A DNA stretch of 14,924 bases from Cudoniella acicularis (GCA_013054445.1 JAAMPI010001401.1:1-14924); one strand, 5' to 3'. Shown: positions 1-9,681, counted from the stretch's first letter. Program-made: numbers and translations. Notes: generated by a model not told the origin, from the sequence alone.

Positions 1-534
1 ACTATTCTATTTATATTGTCTATTTAAAAAGCTTAAAACATATATTTAATATCTTAATATAGTCAATACCTTAGCTACTTCTTTTACCCGCTTATTAAAA
101 TTTATAACTACTTTTTTAGGGACTTCTACTAAACCCTTAAGGTGATTCTTATTAGTAGCAAGCTTTCCTAATATTACTGATTAGATCTCTAATATATATT
201 CTTTAATATCTAGCTCCTCTAAAAGCTAAAGGTTCTCTCCCGATTGTTCTTCTACTTGCTGTCGTAGCTTAGCCCGCTTCTAGAGATATAATTCCTTCTT
301 TTCTTTAAACCTATCCTTAAGGCTATTAAACTTCTTTCGAGTATAGGGCTTTACTCTTAAAGCCGCCGTCGAACCCTTTAGCCCTCTACTCGTATTAACT
401 TTGATCTTTACCGATAGAAGAGGATTAGTACGCGAGTTATGGTTTTATGACTCTATAGATTCGGATATATAGTTTAGAGACAATTTAAGTTATAGTAGAC
501 CGTAAAATTTTCGTGGCCCCGTAACTTCCGACAT
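1..534 (-). pseudogene. RIP-inactivated gene of unknown function, possible coiled coil; 3' end beyond left edge
   Basis: One minus-strand frame can be followed from an ATG at 534-532 to the window edge, about 178 codons, with only seven stops. All seven are TAA or TAG, as expected from mutated Gln or Trp codons. The N-terminus reads MSEVTGPRKFYGLL. Around residues 60-105 (about 355-220) the protein is rich in Lys, Glu, Arg and Gln, with short pieces such as KKFNSLKDRFKEKKELYL and KRAKLRQQVEEQ, which suggests a charged helix or coiled coil. A more hydrophobic, lysine-containing segment with VPKKVVINFNKRVKEVAKVL follows. I do not recognise the family. A regulatory or structural protein would fit the composition, but that is a guess. 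The ATG is the only Met start visible in frame, and the upstream DNA (535-800) looks non-coding. Strand and frame are fairly well supported by the low stop density. Confidence 0.5.
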
Positions 535-1089
535 GATATTTAAAGACAATAGAGTTAAATAAGTATAGACAATATACGGCCTAAGGCTAAATTCTTAATA
601 TTACTAAGCGATTTGGGTAGTAGGATAGAGGCCTATACTAGAATCGCTTAGACATAGTCTAAGGTAAAAAAAGTTACGACGTAGTATAGTAATTGCCGAT
701 TCTAAGTTTAGGCTTCGGAGCTAGAACCGGCCTCTCTAAACCTGCGTAGTTAATCCCTAGTCAAGTAATATTTATAAGCGCTACTATAAGGTTTACGCCC
801 TATAATAGCTATTCTCTGTCTCTATACCCTGTTTCTATACCCTTGTCTTTATACCCTCTTAGGTGAGATTATATATATAGCTAATAAGGGGAGTTAGTAT
901 TATACTATCTCTAATAATTTTATATTATGATTTCCGGGACGACCCGTCTAGAATATCATATATAGAACTAATAGTACGGCTTCTAGTATAAGAGACTTAA
1001 ATGCTAAATAGAGTCTCTAGTTAATATACCTTACCCTTAGACTATAAAAACTTCTTAGAATCGTTATTATAGTACTAGCGAGAATCTAA
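535..1089. other. Intergenic, no gene seen
   Basis: This 5' flank of the minus-strand gene contains no frame with low stop density on either strand. It is AT-rich and TpA-rich like the rest of the window. The only distinct structure is the short minisatellite at 815-857. Any promoter for the gene starting at 534 would lie here, but no core element can be claimed because RIP creates TATA-like strings everywhere. Confidence 0.5.
815..857 (+). repeat. 13-bp minisatellite, about three units (left block)
   Basis: Three consecutive imperfect units of consensus ccctgtYtctata run through this stretch; the last carries an extra base (cccttgtctttata). The same unit occurs five times at 6063-6126 in the same orientation. 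Flanking sequence is not shared between the two blocks, so this looks like a dispersed short tandem repeat and not the ends of a mobile element. Confidence 0.8.
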
Positions 1090-1473
1090 ATACCCGAATA
1101 CGTATTCGGAATCACTCCCCCTAGATCTTATAGACAACGGTTTATAACAAAGATAAATAAGGAGAGAATCCGTCTAGAAAGGGAAGACTAAAAGGCAAAG
1201 CTTATAATTCGATTCCTTTAAAGAGAAAAAGCTAGGCCCTACTTTTATAAGGATATAGAAAAGGGCGAGGGTTTGGTCAGGTTAAGAGATTTTTTCTTAA
1301 AGGAGCTTACGGTATAAGAGAATATAGTATTTTCCGATAGGGTGAATAGTAACGACGAGAGGTGTAACTATAAGGGGATAAAAGTAAACCTCGAGAGGAA
1401 AAAGTATAAGACCGTTAAAGCTTTAAGAACGTTTATATAGGCGTTTATATCCTATAACAATAAGAAAAACTGT
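1090..1473 (+). pseudogene. Possible degraded reading frame, unknown
   Basis: The plus-strand frame beginning near 1090 reads about 128 codons with few TAA/TAG codons. It is lysine- and glutamate-rich, with segments such as KARPYFYKDIEKGEGLVRL and DRVNSNDERCNYKGIKVNL, and ends at TAG-TAA at 1474-1479. No start codon is evident. The opposite strand is also partly open over 1141-1440, so coding and strand are not secure. I recognise no family. It lies just upstream of the membrane-protein gene that starts near 1566, and could be a short separate gene or a chance open stretch in less mutated DNA. Confidence 0.25.
1094..1109. repeat. 16-bp perfect palindrome
   Basis: ccgaatacgtattcgg is its own reverse complement. 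It sits at the beginning of the doubtful remnant at 1090-1473. It may be a protein-binding site or chance; it contains no CpA or TpG, so RIP would leave it untouched. Confidence 0.6.
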
Positions 1474-1565
1474 TAGTAACTGACTCTCGATATCTCGCCG
1501 TTATTCTACTAATTAAAGGCGTGTGAGTTTCTTTTATATGAAAATAGATATATTAGCGCGCGAAT

Positions 1566-2468
1566 ATGATATTCTATACTTAAGAATTAGACTTATTCTC
1601 TGATTCGTATATAGGTAAACCACTAGGCACGGAAGCCACTTTCTAGCTTATAGAGCTCTACGAAACCAGCCGGCATTTATACGTAATAATATAGGGACCT
1701 AAACCGGCCCCTTCCTAAAATAGCGTTAGCTAGAGGTATTAAAAGGCGTGTTCGACACTTAATAGATCGCTAATAACTATAATAAGTGCCTTACCTAGCA
1801 CCACCTCCGTTGATCTAACAAGAACACTGCCTAGATCCTTTAAGCAGTTTAAGGAAGAAATAGAACATGATCTTTAGACAATATCTATAACGGAGACTCC
1901 CTATATAGCCAAGTCTACCTAGGCGAACCAAGCCCTAACCTAGGACAACATCCGTACCGTATTCTTCTTATAGCTCACACTAGCGGGGTATGTCGTATTT
2001 CTAGGGACTTTCACTTCTCTTAAAACTTCGTAGACTCTCGTAAGTAGTACTAGTAGAAGGGTTATTTAATATACGCTTAAGAAGGGGCTTTTAGGGATCG
2101 TAGGAGCCTACTGCCTTTTTAGAACAGTTAGGACAAGCTAGTTATAGTATAAATAGCGGAATAATACTATTTAGCTAGTTATAAACATATTTTTATAAGT
2201 TTCTTAAGATTATCTTAAAAGACAGAGCACTAACTAGATAATCTAAAGACCTAGGCTACTCTACTCACTTACCGGCCTTATTACTACCCTTATTAACATC
2301 TATACCGCTTAAGGTAGGCACTGGTCTATTACTACTAAGGTTACGATTATCGTGATTGGTTTATATACCGGAAATATAACTATACTATATTTGGTTTATA
2401 ACTACTAGATTTTAGAGAAGATAAAGACAACTCGTGATAGAGCGCTGGCTAAGCGGAATCGGACTTAG
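1566..2468 (+). pseudogene. RIP-inactivated multi-pass integral membrane protein (ascomycete hypothetical family)
   Basis: One frame can be followed from ATG 1566 to TAG 2466, about 300 codons, interrupted only by TAA/TAG. An N-terminal soluble part (about residues 1-130) contains TLPRSFKQFKEEIEHDL. It is followed by hydrophobic segments at about 1962-2025 (LTLAGYVVFLGTFTSL), 2079-2127 (KKGLLGIVGAYCLF), 2247-2310 (LLYSLTGLITTLINIYTA) and 2328-2405 (TKVTIIVIGLYTGNITILY). A basic tail with KTTRDRALAKRNRT follows. The order is like that of an uncharacterised ascomycete membrane-protein family whose members, as I remember them, carry an LAG-VVFPGTFTSL-type segment and an LLTTLINVYTA-type segment. 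Function is unknown. The start is chosen because the upstream frame (1501-1565) is dense in stops; the TAG at 2466 follows the basic tail and may be the true stop. No frameshift was noticed within the frame. Confidence 0.6.
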
Positions 2469-2582
2469 AAGTACTCTTAGGTAAAGACGGAGCTTTAGTA
2501 AGTGATTTAGGATATTATAAAAGGTGTCCTACTAGTTTAGATTAGATTATAGCTTAGTTTTTATTATAATTATATTAATAAA

Positions 2583-3830
2583 TTAAAGAAAGAGTAGTTA
2601 TCTACGTATAATATTAGGTGTTATATTTCGGCTCTATTTATTTCCGGTAAGTCTAGCTAACCTCTTATATACTCTAACTCGGTATAAGCCGTTTTTAGAT
2701 CTAGGGCTATTTTTAAAGAGGATTATTCTAGGATTCTCTATTTCTAAGGGATATCGTTCTAGCCCCCTTTATATATAGGTTTATAGCCTAAATTTATAAG
2801 CCTAACGCTACCTTTTAATCAGAATTTTTACTATATTTATAACACTAATTTGACTAAGGCAAATCATATAATAACATCCGTAATACCTTTAATATTACTA
2901 TTCCCTTCTTTTCCTTTACTGCCTATAGAAATACGTTTAAGGATCTAGGAGTACGTCTATTACCTATATCTACGTCAGGTCGCTATTAGGCATAACGGTT
3001 AAGACTTTTCCTTTAAAGCCGATTTATAACTTCTATCTAACTTTTTCGTTTATCGAGAATCTCGATTTAAAGTCCTAAGAACAGTCTAGCCACTCTTATA
3101 TAACGGACAAATCGTAGAATATTTTAACGCTACTTGTGACACGCTCGCTCCTAATACTAGGCCTAATCCTTCCCTATTTAAACTATTTAAGGCTACTATA
3201 CGAGTAGTAATAAAGTAGGAAGATAAGGAATAGATTGTTCGCCTTTTATACTAATTTCTAAAGCTAGAGAAACTCTTTTTAATAATACTAGCTTCCTTAA
3301 TAGAAAACTACTACTCGTTTATAACAAGATATATAACTAGAAATCCTAAATAGAGCGTATTAATATTAGCGCTAAGATACTAGCCACTATAGAGTAATCT
3401 GGTCTTAAACATTATTAATAAAAGAAGAATATAGGAACTTAAAGATATAAAAATACCGGAGTTTAGCCTACGGATTTATAAAGAGCGTACGCACTACCGT
3501 AAAAGTGGCCTATTACCTTTTAGCTATACCTTTACGTCTACTTTCTAATATTCGGTTTATTCGGCTAAAGGTTTCCTATTATGTTATTTAGGAATATAAA
3601 GGTATTATATCGTAATTTTTACCCCTATTAAGGAATTTAATTTTACTCTAATTAAAACAGCTCTTTCTAGCCTCGGCTGTTTATACTTAGCCTAATTAAA
3701 TAATATTAAGTAAACGAATATACGGCGAGTGATCTCGTTATAGATCTTATATTATGTTTCTAAACAACCTTTTTAAGATATGTTTACGGCTATTATTACT
3801 CTATTCCTTTTAAACAAAATCTAACTTTTC
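2583..3830 (+). pseudogene. Probable degraded coding region, unknown protein
   Basis: The same frame as the preceding gene continues to read with a stop density of about 6% (about 18 of 296 codons in 2943-3830), all TAA/TAG. The best stretch is about 3078-3210, 42 codons without a stop, with pieces like GQIVEYFNATCDTLAPN and SLFKLFKATIRVVIK. Another is near 3450-3530 (KIPEFSLRIYKERTHYRK). No start codon or conserved motif was recognised, and a minus-strand frame is also open over about 3065-3220, so strand is uncertain. It is probably separate from the 1566-2468 membrane protein, whose C-terminal tail ends naturally before it. It would be convergent with the MFS gene to its right, with about 50 bp between the ends. 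Confidence 0.35.
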
Positions 3831-3876
3831 TTTTATACTATCGTGCCCTATCTCTATTTCTATTATAGTCTTTCCT

Positions 3877-5663
3877 CTACTAAAGAGCTAACTTCTCCCG
3901 CTTTATAAGAGTACTACTAATAATACTAATAGCGCCTATAATAATAACTAGGATCTAAATCACGCCTATAGTATCTATAATAGCATCTATCGCCAACTTC
4001 TAGACATTTAGATCATTACTAGTAAGAATCGTAGACTTCGTACCCGTAAGAGCGCCTCTAAGCTCCTTAGTACTAAAACCTCGTCCTATAAGAGCATCCC
4101 CTAACTTAATAAACCCTACGTTCTAGAAAATGATATTCGCGAGAGAGAGTACGATAGTAGCGCTTCCGATTTATAAGACGTTTATAACGCCGGTAGCGCC
4201 GAAGATCTCTTCTAGCTTAACCTTTATAATAGCTACTAAGTAAGCAACTTGTAATAAAAGGCCAGCTCCGATCGCTACTAAGACTTCGTAGCTATAGACT
4301 ACGCCGGTATTAGTACTAGTATTAACGGTGTGTATAAGTACCCCTCTAATTGTTATAAAGACACCGGTAATAATATAGATAGGTATATATCGTCCGAGTA
4401 CTAGAAGTAGACTACCTACGAGTATAACGAAAAAGATCATAATATAGATAAATAGTAGAAGGCGGATTACTACTTTGATCGCTAAGTCACCTCTCGTGAA
4501 TTAGAAGAAGAGAGGGATATAATAGACAGAAACGAATATACCGGTAGTAGCTATAGTATAGGTAATATAAAAAAAGAACGATAGTTCTACTTTTTAGGAT
4601 CTAAACGGGGAATAGTCGTCTTTCGGCAGTCGTAAAGATATAGTAAACTTATTAAAAGATATAGGCGAAAAGAAAGACCCTAAAGACGGCCTAGAGAGAA
4701 ATTAGTCCGGCGGACTTCTATTTCTATATAGATCCCGAGAAGGTATATACGACCTAGAAGAAGGTCTAAGTGCTAGTATTAAAGAAGACTCTAACCTAAT
4801 CTATCTGCTTTAACTTTATAAAACTAGAGACGTCGGGCTTACTATTATATCTTAGAAAAAGGAAGATATATACTAGCGTAACTAAAGCGGCTAATAGAAG
4901 GTTGATATAAAAGGCCTATCTCTATATAGCTTTACTTTCTACGAAGCCTTCGCCGATAACGGGTCCGAGAATTACTCCTGTTCCCTAGTATAAACCGATT
5001 ACTATATTATAAATAGGCCGTTCTTTTATACTCGTAAAGACGGAGTTATATATCAAGGCACTAACGAAGGTTAGACACGCGTCGCGATAAACTAGGGAAA
5101 GAATATTATCTTACCCGAGATATATGCCTATACTACCTAAACTAGTAATAACTCTACCGATAATCATAGCATTTATAGTAGGCGCTATACTATAAACCGT
5201 ACTACTAATCTTAAAGAGGAGAACACTATCAATCATAAGGTATTTGATCTTAAAGAGAGTATAACACTATCCGATAAGTAGAATCGTAGCGATAGATCCT
5301 ATAAGAAATCTAATACCGACCTAAGCTAACTTCTCGATTTCTCTTAGGGATTCGAGAATAGGCCCTTATATATCGGTAGTAATTATAGTATCTAGCCCTA
5401 AAAGGTTATAATTAATTTAGGAAATATAGACCGCTTTAAAAGAACTTATTATAGAGAAGAGATCCTAGAAAGAGACTAATATAGACTAACGCCTATACCT
5501 AACTACTAATTAGTCTTTTAAATCGTATAGTTTTCTCTTTAGTAGTATTAAGATCAAGAAATAAGATTTTTTCGATATCGATAGATGACTAGTAAAGGGT
5601 TATATTTCCGGTAGTGTCTCCCGCGGTATTAGCTTACTCGACTTTTAGAGCTATCTTTTTTAT
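3877..5663 (-). pseudogene. RIP-inactivated 14-TM MFS drug/metabolite efflux transporter
   Basis: The ancestral product is a fungal major facilitator superfamily proton antiporter of the 14-TM efflux type, acting in the plasma membrane. Reading right to left: the N-terminal tail includes DIEKI (about 5595); TM1 has NYNLLGLDTIITTDI (about 5418-5374); then YTLFKIKYLMIDSVLLF (5263-5213), GRVITSLGSIGIYLG (about 5158-5114), ERPIYN, GVILGPVIGE (antiporter motif C, about 4975-4949), and a WRWAFYIN motif read as TAG-AGA-TAG-GCC at 4924-4913, where both Trp codons are stops. Next come FIKLKQID-V, YYIPLFF-FTRGD (about 4515-4480), and an intact 89-codon island at 4440-4171 holding YEVLVAIGAGLLLQ. The C-terminal part, about 4170-3883, includes NIIF-NVGF and ends in a KREKLAL tail. 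Besides many TAA/TAG codons there is a frameshift at the A7 run 4569-4575, and a second frame change between about 5555 and 5464 (intron or indel). The start is placed at ATA 5663-5661, a likely former ATG; ATA 5654 is an alternative. The stop is placed at TAG 3882-3877. Substrate cannot be told. Confidence 0.85.
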
Positions 5664-6062
5664 ATACGATAAACGATTTAATAAGAGACTAAAAACTTGT
5701 TAAAAGATTAAAGATAGTAATAAGTAAGTTAGGAGGCTAAAGTAAAGTAAACTATAAATTAAAAACAAATAGGGTTTATAGAGGTTAAAATAAGGAACAA
5801 GTATAAGGAGGCAGTAGTAAGAGCTAGGAGCTAATAATAGTAGCCGAATGCCTAAACGACTGTTCTCTCCGGACATAGAATAGTATAGAGCTTAGCGAGG
5901 GGTAGCGAGAGACACTAGAGGTCCGATACTCGGTACGCTAGTTCCGTATTTTTAAAGAGCCGACAGATAATGACCTTATCTTATACTTAAATTATAGCTA
6001 TATTATATAACTCTAAATTCTTCGGCTATAGTAACCTAGTAGGGCTTATTCCTACTATATAT
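5664..6062. other. Upstream flank of the MFS gene, no gene seen
   Basis: This A-rich stretch on the plus strand (T-rich on the sense strand of the MFS gene) has dense stops in the frames examined. It presumably held the MFS promoter and 5' leader. A purine-rich plus-strand run at about 5750-5850 corresponds to a pyrimidine-rich leader upstream of the MFS start. No specific binding site can be supported. Confidence 0.45.
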
Positions 6063-6132
6063 CCCTGTCTCTATACCCTGTCTCTATACCTGGTTTCTAT
6101 ACCTGGTTCTATACCCTGTTTCTATACCCTAG
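6063..6132 (+). repeat. 13-bp minisatellite, five units (right block)
   Basis: Units start at 6063, 6076, 6089, 6102 and 6114. They are two identical ccctgtctctata, then cctggtttctata, cctggttctata (12 bp) and ccctgtttctata, with a partial ccctag. The same unit forms the block at 815-857. The unit keeps TpG dinucleotides that are rare in the surroundings. Confidence 0.9.
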
Positions 6133-6362
6133 CTTTACTATATTTTCGCCTAGTTCTAGAAAGCGAGGATACCGCTATATAGGAGCCAACCAGGCCTCTA
6201 ACGCTAGGAGTGTTAGGATCACGTTTGGCTTCTACTAACTCTTGATTAGCTCTAGTAGATCTAGATATATAATTAAATACTATAAAGAACACTTCTTATC
6301 CTAGTTTCCTATATTTTTAAGAATTTAGATCGATAAATAATTTAGAGGCCAGACTTTTAATC

Positions 6363-6998
6363 TCTTACGAGTATTTATACACACGAACCAAAACACCCTC
6401 TCTATCGCCGTCGTAACTGCTTCCGACTATAGGGTTTCTAGAAATAGTAGAAAAAGAAATTTTAACTACTACCTATCCTCTTTCTTACGATTTGACGTAA
6501 CAAACCTACGAACAAGTAAAGTTCGACCTAACGATAATAGTAAAGACATACGAGAGCCTAAAAGTTTGGCCACCCTACCCCTCCTTACTATATCCGGAAA
6601 CTAAGGCGAAGTTTAAGGTCTCTTATATCAAGTACGATAGGATTAAAGACGGCGAGAGAGACTAGTAAGGGAGGGTTATAAGAAGAGGGCTTTACGGATC
6701 TCTTAGCGCTCTTCTTACTAGAGTCAAACACAAGTATAGGCTGTTTATAGACTACGGACTATTAATAAGGCTATTGACTCTTTATATCGAATACTATATA
6801 GAATTAGGGCTATATTATAAAGTTGATCAAATTGATCAAATATTTGGTTTTAGGGACAATAATAAGAGACCTAGAGGTATAGTCTTAAAGATTTTATATA
6901 AAGAGGTCGAGGAGATCGTCTCTAGTAAAATAATCGTAATAGAAGGCGTGCTCTTGAATACGGGCACTATTAAAACGGTCGGCGTAAATAGTAAATAG
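6363..6998 (+). pseudogene. Degraded gene of unknown function with a 74-codon surviving island
   Basis: One plus-strand frame reads from about 6363 to TAG 6996-6998 with only four clear stops in about 210 codons (one near 6408, one near 6496, and a TAG-TAA pair near 6663). Pieces include VEKEILTTTYPLSYDL, YESLKVWPPYPSLLYPETKA, VSYIKYDRIKDGERD and, near the end, RDNNKRPRGIVLKILYKEVEEI and VIEGVLLNTGTIKTVGVNSK. The last 74 codons (6774-6995) are completely open but begin at TTG, not ATG, so they are the 3' part of a longer gene. I do not recognise the family; it looks soluble, mixed alpha/beta and charged. CAA codons survive in the tandem 9-base repeat ttgatcaaa at 6823-6840, so mutation here is lighter. 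The start is not identified; the frame can be extended to about 6270 with more stops. Confidence is fair for coding, nil for function. Confidence 0.5.
6823..6840 (+). repeat. Tandem duplication of ttgatcaaa inside the 6363-6998 remnant
   Basis: Two copies of the 9-mer ttgatcaaa lie head to tail, each containing the palindrome ttgatcaa. Translated, they give VDQ-IDQ, so the frame is kept. Four CpA/TpG sites survive here. Confidence 0.8.
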
Positions 6999-7680
6999 AG
7001 AATATAATATCTATAGAACTAGGGAAGGTCAACCTTAGCAAATTGATAAGCAGAATAGATAAGGGCTTAGTTTTATACTTCTTATACTCTCTTTAGAATA
7101 CTTGAAAATTTCCTTTTATTACCTTATATATAGTAGTATCTTAGTACAATTATAGCGTAGAGAGCACGACATGCCGCTAATATAGTTTTCTTCTAATCAA
7201 AGTAAAACATATTCTAGGTCTTAATCTTATTCCCTATTCCGTCCTTTAACGGGGGACAATCTATGTTAGTAGGTGATCTTAGCTTATAAAGTGATATTAG
7301 ACCCGTAAGCCCCGTACGTAGCTCACGTGGCGATAGGGAGCTTAAATTGGCCCTAGCGCTTTATAGACGAGTGCCGTGATTACGGGACCTAAAATTGATT
7401 ATTAGTAGCCCTCGCCGCCTCCCGTATCTTTACTAATTTTAGATAGTAGCCTTAAAGAACATCTTAAATTAGCTACTATTTTTAGGCCGGGCGCTTCTAT
7501 AAAACTACTAACCTTCTTACTTGTCGAGGACTTATCTTATTTCTCTTCGATAGCTAGTTTCTATCTATAATTTTGCCTTTTCTCGTCTTTGATTTTAAGC
7601 CTTTATATTTCTATCGCCAACTTATCGTCGTCTTATAGTCCTGTCCTTCCTTCTATAGAATCTGTCTTCCCTATAGCGTA
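6999..7680. promoter_or_regulatory. Upstream region of the four-TM gene, no gene seen
   Basis: No convincing coding frame was found, although a short frame opening at ATG 7264 is partly open in a CpG-richer patch (7290-7420). A CACGTG E-box core occurs near 7324. The last about 130 bases before the ATG at 7681 are strongly pyrimidine-rich (repeated ctt, tct, ttct), as is common in leaders just upstream of fungal genes. That supports 7681 as the ancestral start. No TATA or transcription start can be fixed. Confidence 0.4.
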
Positions 7681-9227
7681 ATGTCTAGTAGGTCGTCCGG
7701 TATAAAATAAGAGTAAGCTAATAAGTAATATAATAAACAACGAAAAGAAACGCCTTACGCCTTAGAATAGAGAAAGAAAAGACTTGACCTCGTCCTTAGA
7801 AACTTCACTTAAAGTTCCCTATACTCTAAGGTTCGTAGAAGTAACCTCTATATGCTCTCCTAATAAGGCTAATAAGGACCACCGATCTCCTTTCGCGGAC
7901 CCTTCTTCTAAAAAGACATAACCCTATATAGCGCAAGCATAGCCGTCAGATATTAGCTTCGGCTATATCTCTTCTAACAACCCGGCGCGCTATTATATCG
8001 AGACCCTAATCCTACCCGCCTCTCTATTAAAGAGTATTATAAGAGCACTAGGTATACCCGAACGGAAAATAGACAACCTATTAAGCCCGATATTCCGGGA
8101 AGAATATCTATTAGAAAAGTATAAACAGGGGACTAAGAAGGAACAAGCTAAAGATTTGGCGAGTATAGACACTAGCTATACTTTATAAAAGTAGCTAATA
8201 ATATCATAGAAAATCAAAACTAGAGTCCGGGTAGCGAAGTTTGTTCTAAAAGGCGTAAATTTTAGCTATAGCCTTATCGTTCTTACTATACTTTTAATGA
8301 CCTTTACGATTTTTAACGTAACGAAACATTTAGCGCTACGAAATAACTTCCTATCTTAGGCTTAAGGGCAGAAGACATGGCTATAAATCACTGTCTTAGT
8401 AATTGCCTATATCTCGTTAGTATTTTGTTTGTTAATTTTCTAGAACTATTAGAGAAGGGGTTATAGGAAGGCAGAGAAGGTTACTATCTATTCTACGCTC
8501 TTCGCGGTAGGATTCTTTATCTTTAGTATCGTTATATAGGCTATTACGGCTACTATTCTTTAATAGTCTAAGAACTCTGGCTATAGAAAGGACATATAGG
8601 GCTAGTCATGCGTTGATAATGACAGAAGGGAGCTGTTCTAAGAAGAAGTAGATTATATACTAGTTTATAAAATATAGGTAAGCTATCCCTTAAAAACCCT
8701 CCGAACCTAACTAACAAACGTCATAGAATTAGTCCTTAGTTTACTACCTTATCGAAATTATCTTAGAATATATTACGGTTATCTTATACGATATAGTGTT
8801 CTATAGATACTATTCTAAGCAACGCCTACGCAAGTCTATAGATGTCCGAGACCGCGCCCGTTCTGACCTCTACCTCGCTTAACTCTACTCTTAATCCGTA
8901 CCGAACATACCCGGCTTTAATCTTATGTCTCTATCCTACTCTATACACGTCAAGTCTACCTATAATAACGGCCTAGACGCCGAAGAAAGATCCGCTAGCG
9001 CCTATTTCGTTAAAGCCAAGTCAAACTCGACTCTTAATACTAAGTCGTCTGCCCTCTAACCTCCTCCTATCAAGATCTAATCCGCTATACCTAAGGTTGC
9101 TTAAAACAGCTTCGAGAGAGTAGCTTCTTTACCTATCGAGAGAAGGATAGAGCACGTATCCGCCGTACCCGGCGAGCAGACCTACGATACCGTGCCTATT
9201 CTAGGCGCCTACGCTATACCGCTCTAA
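7681..9227 (+). pseudogene. RIP-inactivated four-TM integral membrane protein of an ascomycete family, unknown function
   Basis: The ancestral product is a membrane protein with an N-terminal cytosolic region, four membrane segments and a long, serine-rich C-terminal tail. The segments are at about 8264-8335 (YSLIVLTILLMTFTIF), 8378-8446 (ITVLVIAYISLVFCLLIF), 8480-8560 (VTIYSTLFAVGFFIFSIVI) and 8733-8811. A SCVDNDRRELF loop lies between TM3 and TM4. The tail motif RDRARSDLYLA-L-S-SVPN at 8847-8906, followed by IPGF (8907-8918), strongly resembles the ARSDLYLAQLRSQSAPNTPGF-type tail of uncharacterised ascomycete membrane proteins, as I recall them. The frame from 7862 to the end carries about 23 TAA/TAG codons and no TGA. 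The N-terminal frame from ATG 7681 (MSSRSSGIK) differs by one register from the main frame entered between about 7741 and 7862, so an indel or unrecognised intron lies there. A clear intron is at 8678-8726. The stop is placed at TAA 9225, though that too could be a former CAA. A MARVEL-type fold is possible but not shown. Confidence 0.75.
8678..8726 (+). other. Spliceosomal intron, 49 nt, sites intact
   Basis: Donor GTAAGC at 8678, branch-point-like CTAAC at 8707-8711 and again at 8711-8715, and acceptor CATAG ending at 8726. Removing it joins the frame before (VYKI-stop, ending 8677) to the frame after (N-stop-SLVYYLIEII, from 8727). The whole of TM4 and the C-terminal tail then read as one protein. 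Its short length is typical of filamentous ascomycetes. Confidence 0.85.
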
Positions 9228-9681
9228 AATTCCGGATTAGTATTCTTTTATTATGTCCGGATCTAGGTATTAGGGGTTATTATTTATAATAGATAAATAT
9301 AATATAAATGTCACTCGTAGGGTTAATAACAGAATAAGGAGCGGGTAAAGATAGAGGGAGTGAGTCTTATAGGAGGACAGGATTATATATTAGAAACTAG
9401 GAATTATGATTATATAAATAAAGTATATATTTACTCTTAAGAATCTATATTATCTAGGCGTTAGAAAAGTGAGTTATAGAATTTAAAATCTCTTATCCGA
9501 GTATTTTTAAAGTATATTTTTATCTAAATTTCCGGAGTCCCTAGGTATAGAACCTTCTACCTTAATCAGGCCTACTAATTTACGGTCACGAAGATAGATT
9601 TATAAATAGACCTAAATCCTTTAAGGTTTAGTGACTAACTTATAAAGTTAGTCTTAGATCGTAATTCGTAGCGTACGCCTT
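9228..9681. other. Intergenic between convergent genes, no gene seen
   Basis: This is the 3' flank of the four-TM gene on the left and of the minus-strand basic-protein gene on the right. It is TpA-rich with dense stops, and I found no repeat or terminator-like structure in it. The minus-strand frame of the next gene can be read a little way into it but with many stops. Confidence 0.45.

Noticed and set aside
815..857. CRISPR array or telomeric repeat
   Set aside because: The units are 13 bp, contiguous and without spacers, and they do not match the fungal telomere repeat TTAGGG.
1141..1440. Minus-strand frame opposite the 1090-1473 remnant
   Set aside because: It is partly open and hydrophobic but has no start and no motif. 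It is probably the antisense shadow of a lysine-rich stretch; noted as a reason for low confidence.
3065..3220. Minus-strand open stretch opposite the 2583-3830 remnant
   Set aside because: It is closed by stops on both sides and lacks a start. It reflects a locally less AT-rich patch.
4171..4440. Small independent membrane protein gene
   Set aside because: The sequence is the internal part of the MFS transporter, with matching transporter sequence on both sides in register or one frameshift away.
815..6132. Transposon bounded by the minisatellite blocks
   Set aside because: The blocks are short direct repeats without common flanks or target-site duplication, and no transposition gene was seen between them.
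6362..6612. Plus-strand stop-free run of about 83 codons in a second frame
   Set aside because: It overlaps the 6363-6998 remnant. It has no start and does not continue beyond 6612, whereas the chosen frame runs into the long open 3' end.
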